Positions 33,201-38,441 of a stretch of 38,441 nt of DNA are shown in pieces. Under the pieces are notes generated by a model that did not search any database, was not told where the DNA came from, and saw only the letters and a program-made list of their open reading frames with translations. Every line of letters begins with the position of its first letter. Position 1 is the first letter of the stretch. The position numbers and the translations under genes were made by a program. The stretch comes from Natrinema thermotolerans DSM 11552 (GTDB taxonomy: Archaea; Halobacteriota; Halobacteria; Halobacteriales; Natrialbaceae): assembly GCA_000337115.1 (NCBI GenBank), contig AOIR01000038.1:1-38441 (forward strand). The letters run 5' to 3'.

Positions 33201-33652
33201 CAACGCTCGGAACCGACGTCCGAACGCTCGAGGGCGAACTGGAACCGCTCGAGAGCGACGTTCGGGCGCTCGAAGACGAGACGGCGACGCTCGGAACCGA
33301 CGTACAGTCGGTCGAAAACGAGACCGACGCGATGAACGAACGGTTCGAGACGGTTTCGACGGGGCTCTCGGATCTCGAGGATCGGGTCGAAGCCATCGAC
33401 GCGCGACTCGACGATGTCGACGAGCGGGCGGACCGCACCGACGATCTCGAGGCGCTCCGGACGGACCTCGAGGCCGTTCGCGAGGAGACGACCGACGGTA
33501 CGGCCCTTTCGCCCGCGGTGGCTGCGGGCGGTGGCGGCGCGGGCGTCGTCGCGGGCGGCGTCGCCGCCCTCACCGGTGGGACTGCCGTCGGGGCCGGCGC
33601 CATCGTCTTCGGCCTCCTGCTGGTCGGCGTCGCAGTGGCACTCGACCGTTGA
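30224..33652 (+). CDS. Actin/FtsA-fold ATPase fused to a long coiled coil with a C-terminal membrane anchor
   Basis: This 1142-residue protein has three parts. Residues 1-315 form an actin/Hsp70-superfamily domain: phosphate-1 loop GLDIGPGTVRAA (D6), a phosphate-2-like loop GLGINIGARTTNATLAYYG at about 165-183, with N169 where an aspartate is usual, a connect region ISTGFAVIYDQL, and the adenosine motif IAIAGAGAVEGVEYLFGGRF at 267-286. An acidic linker follows. Residues 376-1088 are nearly continuous heptads rich in Leu, Asp, Glu and Ala with almost no proline. The end, 1091-1142, is Gly/Ala-rich and finishes with GAIVFGLLLVGVAVALDR, a likely membrane helix. Haloarchaeal actins (salactin, volactin) are known, but I know of none with this coil and anchor. 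The ATG at 30224 is used because the actin fold begins at once. Confidence 0.85.
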   Translation: MAYGLDIGPGTVRAATDADGGEGIDAVPPVVVPVDDAALEAAGISEERTIRAEGTTYAVGDDARAVADEVDDTPRSVFDGGVLAAETTAYATPALDTVVSDLLEGESDGQLCYTTPGPLIDATASADAHREAVETALADRGLEVTPISTGFAVIYDQLAGDNYTGLGINIGARTTNATLAYYGVPAMTCSLSKGREWLVERAAAETGHEPAQVAGVLAEFTLDPDAAAGEIESALAEAFDGLIAALTEAIREEADESDVQEGLSVPIAIAGAGAVEGVEYLFGGRFDAAALPFSVRGVRLAPAPAESAARGALAAAKDDVDADETITWEDPTAGGDEGDTVTDPSAAADESGGGEASTTGDPTELAFDEPSHTDPSDDAIDQLFDRLADRDAEIESVRADVEGLIEDLEYVEERTAPAEAVDELDERLESFADELTDLADESETHADESTVAAVSDDVSRLDDDLAALSDALAALEGDIEGVDDELAELDATAADERAALEERLDDLGSDLDAVTERTETAENGLDDLRDDLESLEETAATETDLAALEETTSELAADLDALETATDRAETRLEGVAGRLEELRTRIDGVSGRLEEQSERTDARVDEVEATIDEEIAAVEADLDTVRERLDERAETLDDDLEALSDTLATLEEAAATDERVAEIAHDLTALETALEEVDGTVSAVSDSLADLEDRAADTETVEGIADDLSAFESDLTALDEDLAALTADLESLDDALTERVEATASELEGRIDRVESTLEGRLETTTDEIATDLSALETTVDRLDDEAVTDEALAAVRESVTETADGIETVADDVESIDADLAAVEGRLDGLEDELADVADVRTTLEDEIDDVRASFDDRVDDVETSLADDVAALRADLESETASLTETVAALEAESDDADQRLADHDDRLADVSATLEAVESELEAIGGDLDGLSERVDDAASERDLSALEDDVSATADRLESLQAAYDDLAESVESMPTASAVASLEDEVATLGTDVRTLEGELEPLESDVRALEDETATLGTDVQSVENETDAMNERFETVSTGLSDLEDRVEAIDARLDDVDERADRTDDLEALRTDLEAVREETTDGTALSPAVAAGGGGAGVVAGGVAALTGGTAVGAGAIVFGLLLVGVAVALDR

Positions 33653-33715
33653 CTACCGTCCGCTACCGATTCCACAGGCTGACGGAACTGCCGGGAGACG
33701 GGGCGTTCGAACGTC

Positions 33716-33844
33716 CTACTGAATCAACTCGACGTTGCGCATCTCGCCCCCGCAGTACGGACAGGTGCTGACGAGCGCGTCGCCGACCGTTTCCCGCCGC
33801 CCGCAGTCGACGCACTCGTACTCGCGTTGCTCCTCGAATGCCAT
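33716..33844 (-). CDS. Zinc-ribbon microprotein (rubrerythrin-like domain), copy 1
   Basis: This 42-residue protein consists almost wholly of one zinc ribbon: YECVDCGRRE (C-x2-C) and STCPYCGGEMRN (C-x2-C). It resembles the rubredoxin-like part of rubrerythrins, and haloarchaea have many such free-standing proteins. The start at 33844 is supported by GTTAAC at about 33869-33874 on the minus strand at leaderless distance. The frame continues upstream without matching features. It is paralogous to the protein at 34615-34752, which shares the YEC-x2-CG-x-RE and CP-x-C spacing and the R-N ending. The function is unknown. Confidence 0.78.
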   Translation of the reverse strand: MAFEEQREYECVDCGRRETVGDALVSTCPYCGGEMRNVELIQ

Positions 33845-34045
33845 GTGTTGCCATACTTCACGAGTCGGGTTAACTCTTGGCGTTGTAAACACGTCGGGAA
33901 CCAACCAGTTGAACGACGAATCGGGGTACGGGACCGGTATCGTTCGAACCACCAACATCCCAACCAATGACATTATATGGCATACGAATTGTAATAGATC
34001 CTAACGGGCGAGACTTATATGATAGTTCCTGATAGATATCGGTAC

Positions 34046-34228
34046 ATGGCTGTGAACACGACGACGGACTGGTCCGACCCTGTCACGTGCCCGTTCTGCG
34101 GAGACGAACTCGCGTCGCCCGGTGCCGGCTTCGTCGACCATATCGACGAGAAGACCGACTGCGAGGAGGGGTTCGAACAGTGGCGACAGAACATCGCCGG
34201 CGACCTCGCCGGCGAATGGGCCGGATAG
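34046..34228 (+). CDS. Small zinc-finger protein (haloarchaeal DUF7501-like)
   Basis: This 60-residue protein has TCPFCGDELASPGAGFVDHI at about residues 12-31 and then DEKTDCEEGFEQW, giving C-x2-C with a histidine and a further cysteine as a probable CCHC zinc site. The end GDLAGEWAG is helical. I recall similar haloarchaeal proteins without a known function; the DUF number is from memory. The start at 34046 rests on CTTATATG at 34014-34021, about 27 nt upstream, which is a very good leaderless TATA; an in-frame ATG at 34019 overlaps that element and is rejected. Confidence 0.75.
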   Translation: MAVNTTTDWSDPVTCPFCGDELASPGAGFVDHIDEKTDCEEGFEQWRQNIAGDLAGEWAG

Positions 34229-34614
34229 CGACCCGGCGACGACCGACTCGAGTATCGACCCCGTCGACGGCCGCGAGTAACTGCGTTTTCCGATCCACCG
34301 ACTCCCGACCCGACTGAGCGTCGCGGAACCCGTTTCGCCACCGTCTGCTGTCGCCGACGACGACCGATAAGGACCAGACCAACGGTCGCGCAACACGAAA
34401 CGATCGGCGACTCTCACCGTCGACCGATCAGCTGACGGCGACGGCAGCTCCGGGTATTCAAGCGTCGAGCGATTCGCGCTCGAGGTAACGACGGACGGCC
34501 CAATAGATGGACGAATGTGCAGTCCTAAACCGCATTCCGCGCACTAGTATTGTCCCTATCGACTCATACTGTCTTCTCGTACCGTTCTTCCGTGGTAGCC
34601 AATCACGGGCCAGC
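34229..34614. other. Gene-free spacer between two zinc-finger microprotein genes
   Basis: I see no gene in these 386 bases. Open frames are GC-driven and lack start signals. A TATA-like TAGTATTG at about 34547-34554 lies 60 nt before the next ATG. No repeats or RNA gene stand out. Confidence 0.55.
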
Positions 34615-34752
34615 ATGCACCCAGCGCCACACGCGGACGACAGATCGTACTACGAATGCCGGAACTGCGGCCACCGCGAGGTCGCGGACTCGCTCGGTCG
34701 CTGTCCGAAGTGCAACGGCCGTACACGGAACATCGCCGTGGCTCGCGAGTAA
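34615..34752 (+). CDS. Zinc-ribbon microprotein (rubrerythrin-like domain), copy 2
   Basis: This 45-residue protein begins MHPAPHADDRSYYECRNCG and ends GRCPKCNGRTRNIAVARE, so it has the same C-x2-C plus C-x2-C ribbon as the microprotein at 33716-33844, with a shorter loop between the two halves. The N-terminal lead is rich in His and Asp. I placed the start at 34615 because the upstream part of the open frame contains no recognisable protein features, though no clear TATA box helps to decide. Function unknown; a zinc- or iron-bound adaptor or electron carrier is possible. Confidence 0.7.
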   Translation: MHPAPHADDRSYYECRNCGHREVADSLGRCPKCNGRTRNIAVARE

Positions 34753-34774
34753 CGCCGTTGCGGGCAGTCATCTC

Positions 34775-34870
34775 CCGTCCGGACCTGCTCGAGTCGCGGT
34801 CGCAGCGTCGGTCGGCGCCGTCCGGACCTGCTCGAGTCGCGGTCGCAGCGTCGGTCGGCGCCGTCCGGAC
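34775..34870. repeat. 43-bp tandem repeat, about 2.2 copies
   Basis: A 43-bp unit starting CCGTCCGGACCTGCTCGAG occurs at 34775-34817 and again at 34818-34860 with no differences that I can see, followed by a 10-base partial third copy. GTCCGGAC is itself a palindrome. The array fills the space between the stop at 34752 and the stop of the minus-strand gene at 34871, so it is in the shared 3' region of two convergent genes. Confidence 0.9.
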
Positions 34871-35338
34871 TCAGTCGAAGTCCGGCAGGTCCTCGGGCGG
34901 TTCGTACTCGGCCTCCCAGTCGACGTACTCCTCTTTGAGCGTGACCGAGACGATCTGGCCGAACTCGGTGAGTTCGGCGTTGATCGAGGAGACGGTCCCC
35001 CAGGTGTCGAGTTCCGGGTGGTACTCCCGGGCCTGCCAGTCCTCGGGAATGCCGGGCGCGTGATACCCGACGCGGTCGGCGAAGTCGTCCCAGAAGAAGT
35101 CAAAGCCAGCGAAGAGATCGAGGTCCCGCGCGATCCCGTACTCCCGGTCCTCGAGATCGGTGTCGGCGCGCCACTCGTCGAACGCCTCCGTCCAGGCTCC
35201 CTCCTCGAGGAAGGCCTGTAGCTCCTCGCGGCGGTAGTCGATCTCCTCGCCGTCGGCGCTGATGGTCGCGTCCTCGTACTCGTTGGGGTCGACGAACTCC
35301 AGTTCCGGCGGCTCGGGGGGCTCGACCTCGAGTGTCAT
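34871..35338 (-). CDS. Acidic protein of unknown function, tandem paralogue A
   Basis: This 155-residue protein starts MTLEVEPPEPPELEFVDPNE and has a helical core: RREELQAFLEEGAWTEAFDE, then DLEDREYGIARDLDLFAGFDFFWDDFADRVGYHAPGIP, described here by its parts, and ends WEAEYEPPEDLPDFD. It is paralogous to the next gene, sharing RRE-x-L-x-x-FLE-x-GAW, the DRE-x6-R spacing, the FDF-x-W motif and the D-x-VGY segment. No signal peptide or membrane segment. The function is unknown. The ATG at 35338 was chosen because a CCGGATAAGAATTCCC element at 35360-35375 matches the promoter of the paralogue. Confidence 0.75.
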   Translation of the reverse strand: MTLEVEPPEPPELEFVDPNEYEDATISADGEEIDYRREELQAFLEEGAWTEAFDEWRADTDLEDREYGIARDLDLFAGFDFFWDDFADRVGYHAPGIPEDWQAREYHPELDTWGTVSSINAELTEFGQIVSVTLKEEYVDWEAEYEPPEDLPDFD

Positions 35339-35359
35339 ATCCGGCCGTAGGTCGGGTTC

Positions 35360-35375
35360 CCGGATAAGAATTCCC
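35360..35375 (-). promoter_or_regulatory. Promoter element of paralogue A, matching that of paralogue B
   Basis: CCGGATAAGAATTCCC (plus strand) lies 21 nt before the ATG at 35338. It matches CCGGATAAGGATTCCC at 35902-35917 at 15 of 16 positions. On the minus strand it contains CTTATCC, a TATA-like core with upstream GGGAAT. Confidence 0.55.
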
Positions 35376-35431
35376 ACCGCGGTCGGTTTCGAACCGGGAA
35401 GCGACCGAGCCCGCGGCCACGCGGTCGGTCG

Positions 35432-35881
35432 CTACTCCCAGGTATAGCCGAACTCTTCGCCGTCGCGGTGGATGTAGTCGGTCTCCAGTACCTCGCTGAC
35501 GATCCACCCCAGCGACTCCAGTTCCTCCTCGATGGTCTCGATGTCCACGTCGTCGAGATCGTCGTGAGCAGCGACCGCGTCCGTCGGCACCGACGGCACT
35601 CGGTAGCCGACGTCTTCCGCCGACTGGTTCCAGTAGAAGTCGAACGCGTCGAACAGCCCGTACTCTCGGACGAGTCGGAACTCCCGGTCGGTCAGGGACG
35701 TCTCCCGCGCCCACTGGCTGAAGGCGTCCTCCCAGGCGCCTCCCTCGAGGAAGTCGGCAAGCGCCTCGCGGCGGACGTTGTCCCCGGTTCGCTCGTCGGG
35801 TTCCTCGACGGCGTCGTAGTCGCCGAGGTGCTGGGAGCCGTGAAGCGACGGGGGATCGGGAACCTCGACATCGAGTGACAT
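35432..35881 (-). CDS. Acidic protein of unknown function, tandem paralogue B
   Basis: This 149-residue protein begins MSLDVEVPDPPSLHGSQHLG and has the same core as paralogue A: RREALADFLEGGAWEDAFSQ, SLTDREFRLVREYGLF, FDFYWNQSAEDVGYRVPSVP and a C-terminal half ending GEEFGYTWE. The N-terminal (V-E-V-P/E-P-P) and internal motifs line up without large gaps. It lies upstream of A in the same direction with 93 nt between, including a separate promoter. Both may be made independently and could pair with each other. I recognise no named family. Confidence 0.75.
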   Translation of the reverse strand: MSLDVEVPDPPSLHGSQHLGDYDAVEEPDERTGDNVRREALADFLEGGAWEDAFSQWARETSLTDREFRLVREYGLFDAFDFYWNQSAEDVGYRVPSVPTDAVAAHDDLDDVDIETIEEELESLGWIVSEVLETDYIHRDGEEFGYTWE

Positions 35882-35901
35882 ACTGGGCTTACGTCGAGTA
35901 T

Positions 35902-35917
35902 CCGGATAAGGATTCCC
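35902..35917 (-). promoter_or_regulatory. Promoter element of paralogue B
   Basis: CCGGATAAGGATTCCC lies 20 nt before the ATG at 35881, nearly the same spacing as for paralogue A. The conservation over 16 bases in otherwise diverged flanks suggests that regulation was kept after duplication. Confidence 0.55.
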
Positions 35918-35926
35918 CGCCGTCGA

Positions 35927-36355
35927 CTACCCCCAGAGTGTTCCGAGCAGTCGACCGGTTCCCCAGCCGAGTAGCCCGACCGCGAGGCCGACGGCGACGG
36001 TCGCGACGAGCCACGTCCGGGGGTCCGAATCGAACCGGGAGACGCCGACGGCCGCCGACGCCAGAAGGGCCAGCACCGCGCCGACGGGGGCGGCGAGACC
36101 GAACAGCATCCCCTGCGGCAGGCACTGGCCCGCATATCCCGTTCCGGCTGCAACGAGGAATCCGAGGGCGGGAATCGCGTACAGAGCGAGTTCCGACAGC
36201 GCGTGGTACCCGCTCGCGTCGACGGTTCCGGTCACGTAGGCCAGACGCAGTCCGCCGGCGATCGTGCCGCCGGCGAGTGCGAGCAGCGTCCAGCGGAGCG
36301 CGACGAACTGGAAGCGATCGCCACCGAGTAGTACCGAGGGGACGGCCGATGTCAC
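35927..36355 (-). CDS. Four-helix membrane protein of unknown function
   Basis: This 142-residue protein has four hydrophobic helices: about residues 18-40 (ALRWTLLALAGGTIAGGLRL), 53-72 (LSELALYAIPALGFLVAAG), 81-103 (GMLFGLAAPVGAVLALLASA) and 113-138 (WLVATVAVGLAVGLLGWG). The loop AGTGYAGQCLPQG holds its only cysteine. The spacing suggests a small bundle rather than a transporter. I recognise no family. A TATA-like ATTATCGG about 35 nt upstream supports the start. It lies 46 nt from the start of paralogue B in the same direction. Confidence 0.68.
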   Translation of the reverse strand: MTSAVPSVLLGGDRFQFVALRWTLLALAGGTIAGGLRLAYVTGTVDASGYHALSELALYAIPALGFLVAAGTGYAGQCLPQGMLFGLAAPVGAVLALLASAAVGVSRFDSDPRTWLVATVAVGLAVGLLGWGTGRLLGTLWG

Positions 36356-36474
36356 GGGGCGGACGACGGCCGCTAGCCCGATAATCCTACCTCAATACTC
36401 CTCTGTGAGAGACGCTGACAGTCGATCCGGTACGGAGCGATATTATAAAATTACGTTACAGTCCCAGATGGAAG

Positions 36475-37425
36475 ATGATCTGGATCATGGACGCGAAAGA
36501 TCCGACACGATTCGGGCGGCGCGGATTCCTCGCATCGATCGCGAGCAGCGGCCTGCTCGCTGGACTCGTCGGCGTGGGAAGCGCCGCGAGCGACGACGAC
36601 GCGGGGCCGGTGACCGTCTCCGGTCGCCGCATCCACAAGTACCGACCGGACGGCGACTTCTTCGAACACGAACAGCGGTTCGTCAGCCCCGAGCTTCGGG
36701 ACTACTACGGGAAAGCGACGCTGGTCTACGACGAGGGAACGATCCACCGACGTGCCGTCCCCGACGAGTACACCGACCCCGATCGCGCGTTCACCCTGAA
36801 CTATCGCGACACGGCAGTGATCGGCCGGTTCCGGGAGTTCGATCGACTCGAGACAAAACAGCGGGACGCGGGAAGCGCGGACGCGGCGGTCGGGACGGCG
36901 TCGATCCCGGACTACACCGGACCGCTGTACGTCTACAACTCCGACGTCGATAACCCACAAGAGGATGATCTGGGCGAGGCGACAGGTCCGATCAACGTCG
37001 GCTGGAACCGCGACCTCGATCGCGACGCCGCGTCGATCAACTCGCAGATGGAGTCGTGGGGGTGGACGTCGCTGTACGCCGGCAGCCCCGGTGACAGATA
37101 CGTCATCATGGACGAGGACGCCTCCCTGCCCTACGTCACGAAACAGGACGAACACATCGTCAAGGGGCTGTCGACGCCGACGACTCAGTACCACGTCCGC
37201 GCGTACGACCTCCCCCAGTACGAGGAGGAGAACATCGCGGTCGCCGGCCAGGCGCACAAGGATCCCGTCCTCCACGACGGCCCGCCCTGGAACTTCGCCG
37301 AGGCCCGCGAGGCCGCCTCGAGCGCCTGGGACGACAACAGGTACTCGACCGTTTTCCACTACGTCGAGAACGGCGAGGGATACGACACTAGCGACGGATT
37401 CTTCGATCAGGTCCGGGCGGACTGA
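36475..37425 (+). CDS. Tat-exported protein of unknown function
   Basis: This 316-residue protein begins with a twin-arginine signal: FGRRGFLASIASSGLLAGLV at about residues 13-32, with cleavage or anchoring after the GSAAS stretch. The mature part is acidic and folded-looking: VSGRRIHKYRPDGDFFEHEQ, DRAFTLNYRDTAVIG, a run of aromatic residues (GPLYVYNSDVDN, ESWGWTSLYAGSPGDRYVIM), QYHVRAYDLPQYEEE and AGQAHKDPVLHDGPPWNFAE, ending SDGFFDQVRAD. No lipobox cysteine is present. I do not recognise a fold or family. TATTATAA at 36441-36448 is a strong TATA that suits the ATG at 36475; an in-frame ATG at 36487 is possible. It is probably cell-surface or secreted. Confidence 0.75.
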   Translation: MIWIMDAKDPTRFGRRGFLASIASSGLLAGLVGVGSAASDDDAGPVTVSGRRIHKYRPDGDFFEHEQRFVSPELRDYYGKATLVYDEGTIHRRAVPDEYTDPDRAFTLNYRDTAVIGRFREFDRLETKQRDAGSADAAVGTASIPDYTGPLYVYNSDVDNPQEDDLGEATGPINVGWNRDLDRDAASINSQMESWGWTSLYAGSPGDRYVIMDEDASLPYVTKQDEHIVKGLSTPTTQYHVRAYDLPQYEEENIAVAGQAHKDPVLHDGPPWNFAEAREAASSAWDDNRYSTVFHYVENGEGYDTSDGFFDQVRAD

Positions 37426-37454
37426 TCGCGGGCTGTCTGCCGGTCGCGGCCGAC

Positions 37455-37502
37455 CTGCGATCGCGGTCCCGTACAGTTATTTCAGCCGCCACACAACTAG
37501 CG
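37455..37502 (+). repeat. 48-bp sequence repeated at the contig end (genuine copy)
   Basis: This stretch includes the TATA-like AGTTATTTC at about 37475-37483 and leads into the SHOCT gene, so it is in a natural promoter context. The same 48 bases occur again at 38394-38441. Confidence 0.9.
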
Positions 37503-37505
37503 CGT

Positions 37506-37910
37506 ATGGCCAGCGGAAACGCCGGCGGCCGGGAGTATTCCCTCGTCGAACTGTTCGCCATGAAGTTCGTCCTGGCCGACGTCCTCATCATCGCTTTACT
37601 GCTGTTGGCGGGGCCGATTTACGCCATCCTGGCTACTGCCGTGATCATCGTTGGGGGACTGCTCCTGTGGTATCTCGCCGAGGGCGGGGGCGACGAGCCC
37701 GCCGTTTCCGAATCGTCCGCCTCGGCCGCCGAGTCCGATGCGGCCGCCGCTGAAACCGACCCCGTGACGACCTTACAGGAGCGATACGCCGCCGGCGAAC
37801 TCTCCGACGCCGAGTTCGAGGCGAAGCTGGACCGACTGCTCGCGGCCGACGAACGGGCTGCTGATGCCGACGTCGAGACGGCGGACCTCTCACTCGAGCG
37901 CGAGCGCTGA
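37506..37910 (+). CDS. Membrane protein with a SHOCT domain
   Basis: This 134-residue protein has two hydrophobic helices at about residues 18-38 (AMKFVLADVLIIALLLLAGP) and 39-57 (IYAILATAVIIVGGLLLWYL), then an acidic Ala/Ser/Glu-rich linker. Near the C-terminus is the short SHOCT motif, DPVTTLQERYAAGELSDAEF at about 87-106 with EAKLDRLL after it. SHOCT modules join many unrelated domains and may aid oligomerisation. Haloarchaea encode many such short membrane SHOCT proteins of unknown role. The start at 37506 is 23 nt after a TATA-like element at 37475-37483. Confidence 0.85.
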   Translation: MASGNAGGREYSLVELFAMKFVLADVLIIALLLLAGPIYAILATAVIIVGGLLLWYLAEGGGDEPAVSESSASAAESDAAAAETDPVTTLQERYAAGELSDAEFEAKLDRLLAADERAADADVETADLSLERER

Positions 37911-37954
37911 GGCCATCCCAACACTCAATCGCCGGCCGGTCCTAGGGACGGCCG

Positions 37955-38393
37955 ATGACCGACTACGAGGCGGCGATCCTCGACGTCGACGGGACGATCG
38001 TCCGGGGCGAGGAGTTGCTCCCCGGCGCGACCGACGGCTTACGCGCGCTTGAGGCCGCGGGCTGTTCGCGACTGCTCTTCTCGAACAACCCGACGCGGGG
38101 AAGCGATCACTACCGCGAAACGCTTGCGCCCCACGGAATCGATGTCGATCCCGAGACCGTCCTCACCTCCGCGACGGTGTCTGCCGAGTACCTCGCCGCC
38201 ACCCACCCCGGCGAGCGCGTCTATCTCGTCGGCAGCGACCGTCTCGAGTCGATTCTCGAGGACGCGGCCGTCGAGTTGACGACCGAGCCCGACGAGGCCG
38301 AGGTCGTGTTGGGTTCGTTCGACGATACCTTCTCGTATGGCACGCTCTGGTCGGCCCTGCAGGCGCTCGAGGGAGACGTGCCGTTCTACGGCA
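37955..38393 (+). CDS. NagD-like HAD-superfamily phosphatase, 3' part missing
   Basis: This partial gene gives about 146 residues before the frame runs into a repeat. The start YEAAILDVDGTIVRGEELLP has the HAD motif 1 (DxDGT, D10 and D12 by my count), then LFSNNPTRGSDHY, motif 2 with the conserved serine and asparagines, and VYLVGSDRLESILE. The last real residues, PFYGT, correspond to the strand that in NagD relatives continues into a D/N-P-D stretch. The family has about 250 to 270 residues, so about 110 are missing, including motifs 3 and 4. After 38393 the translation changes into a copy of an upstream promoter region and should be ignored. Substrates of such phosphatases include nucleotides and phospho-sugars. 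Confidence 0.85.
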
Positions 38394-38441
38394 CTGCGAT
38401 CGCGGTCCCGTACAGTTATTTCAGCCGCCACACAACTAGCG
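38394..38441. repeat. 48-bp copy of 37455-37502 at the contig end (probable chimera)
   Basis: The last 48 bases equal 37455-37502 base for base, and the base before each copy differs (A at 38393, C at 37454). It cuts into a conserved gene in mid-domain, which favours a chimeric read or assembly error over a real duplication. Confidence 0.85.

Noticed and set aside
31350..33490. Possible tandem DNA repeats in the coiled-coil region
   Set aside because: Words such as CTCGAG and GACGATCTC recur, but they reflect heptads of Leu, Glu and Asp with biased codons. No fixed-length DNA unit repeats in tandem.
31366..33675. Antisense open frame (769 codons) over the coiled-coil region
   Set aside because: Its translation is a Ser/Arg/Ala low-complexity run caused by the reversed GAG/GAC-rich codons of the coiled coil.
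34001..34417. Minus-strand frame of 138 codons opposite the zinc-finger gene at 34046
   Set aside because: The plus-strand protein has a C-x2-C zinc motif and a strong TATA. The opposite frame is Arg/Ser-rich and has no promoter.

Overview
The window is haloarchaeal chromosomal DNA (class Halobacteria; the gene content fits a Natrialbales-type genome, but the genus cannot be fixed from sequence alone). The evidence is high GC, strongly acidic proteins, TATA boxes about 25 to 30 nt upstream of leaderless starts, HTH-10 and HalX regulators, archaeal-type ribosomal proteins L1-L10-L12 and L11, twin-arginine signals and a halocin. Both ends carry artefacts: bases 1-38 are a 454 primer joined to a Tn5/Nextera mosaic end, and the last 48 bases repeat 37455-37502 and break a HAD phosphatase gene.

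Region 1 (178-5439) looks like an anaerobic or redox respiration locus: three small DUF2249 proteins, an HTH-10 regulator, and an operon for a four-cluster ferredoxin, an NrfD/PsrC-type quinol anchor and a small membrane protein, with no molybdopterin catalytic subunit in view. All three DUF2249 genes and the regulator have a CGAAC-N2-GTTCG-like dyad 38 to 40 nt before their start codons, which suggests one small regulon.

Region 2 (5577-21851) is mostly housekeeping: Mrp/ApbC Fe-S carrier, cupin, an AsnB-like synthetase domain with a PHP-domain protein, purL, a HalX response regulator facing a degenerate histidine kinase, an Lrp/aminotransferase pair, an acidic conserved protein, small membrane proteins, a redoxin, an HpcH/HpaI aldolase, an Old Yellow Enzyme homologue, a BtpA-family protein and a TctA-like permease.

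Region 3 (about 21900-23590) is an accessory insertion downstream of the ribosomal L1-L10-L12 operon. It holds a frameshifted remnant tentatively assigned to DUF429, then an AT-rich patch with a two-helix microprotein and a convergent gene for a Tat-exported, halocin C8-like preproprotein with a Cys-rich C-terminus.

Region 4 (23947-29900) contains rpl12, rpl10, rpl1 (with a structured leader), a membrane protein, rpl11, cutA, a HEWD microprotein and ATP-type PEP carboxykinase with a near-consensus TrmB site upstream. Region 5 (30224-38441) starts with the most unusual gene: an actin/FtsA-fold ATPase domain fused to about 700 residues of coiled coil and a C-terminal membrane segment, a candidate membrane-anchored cytoskeletal protein. 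It is followed by zinc-ribbon microproteins, a tandem pair of paralogous acidic proteins with matching promoters, membrane and secreted proteins, a SHOCT protein and the broken HAD gene. I found no tRNA, rRNA, CRISPR or intact insertion sequence.
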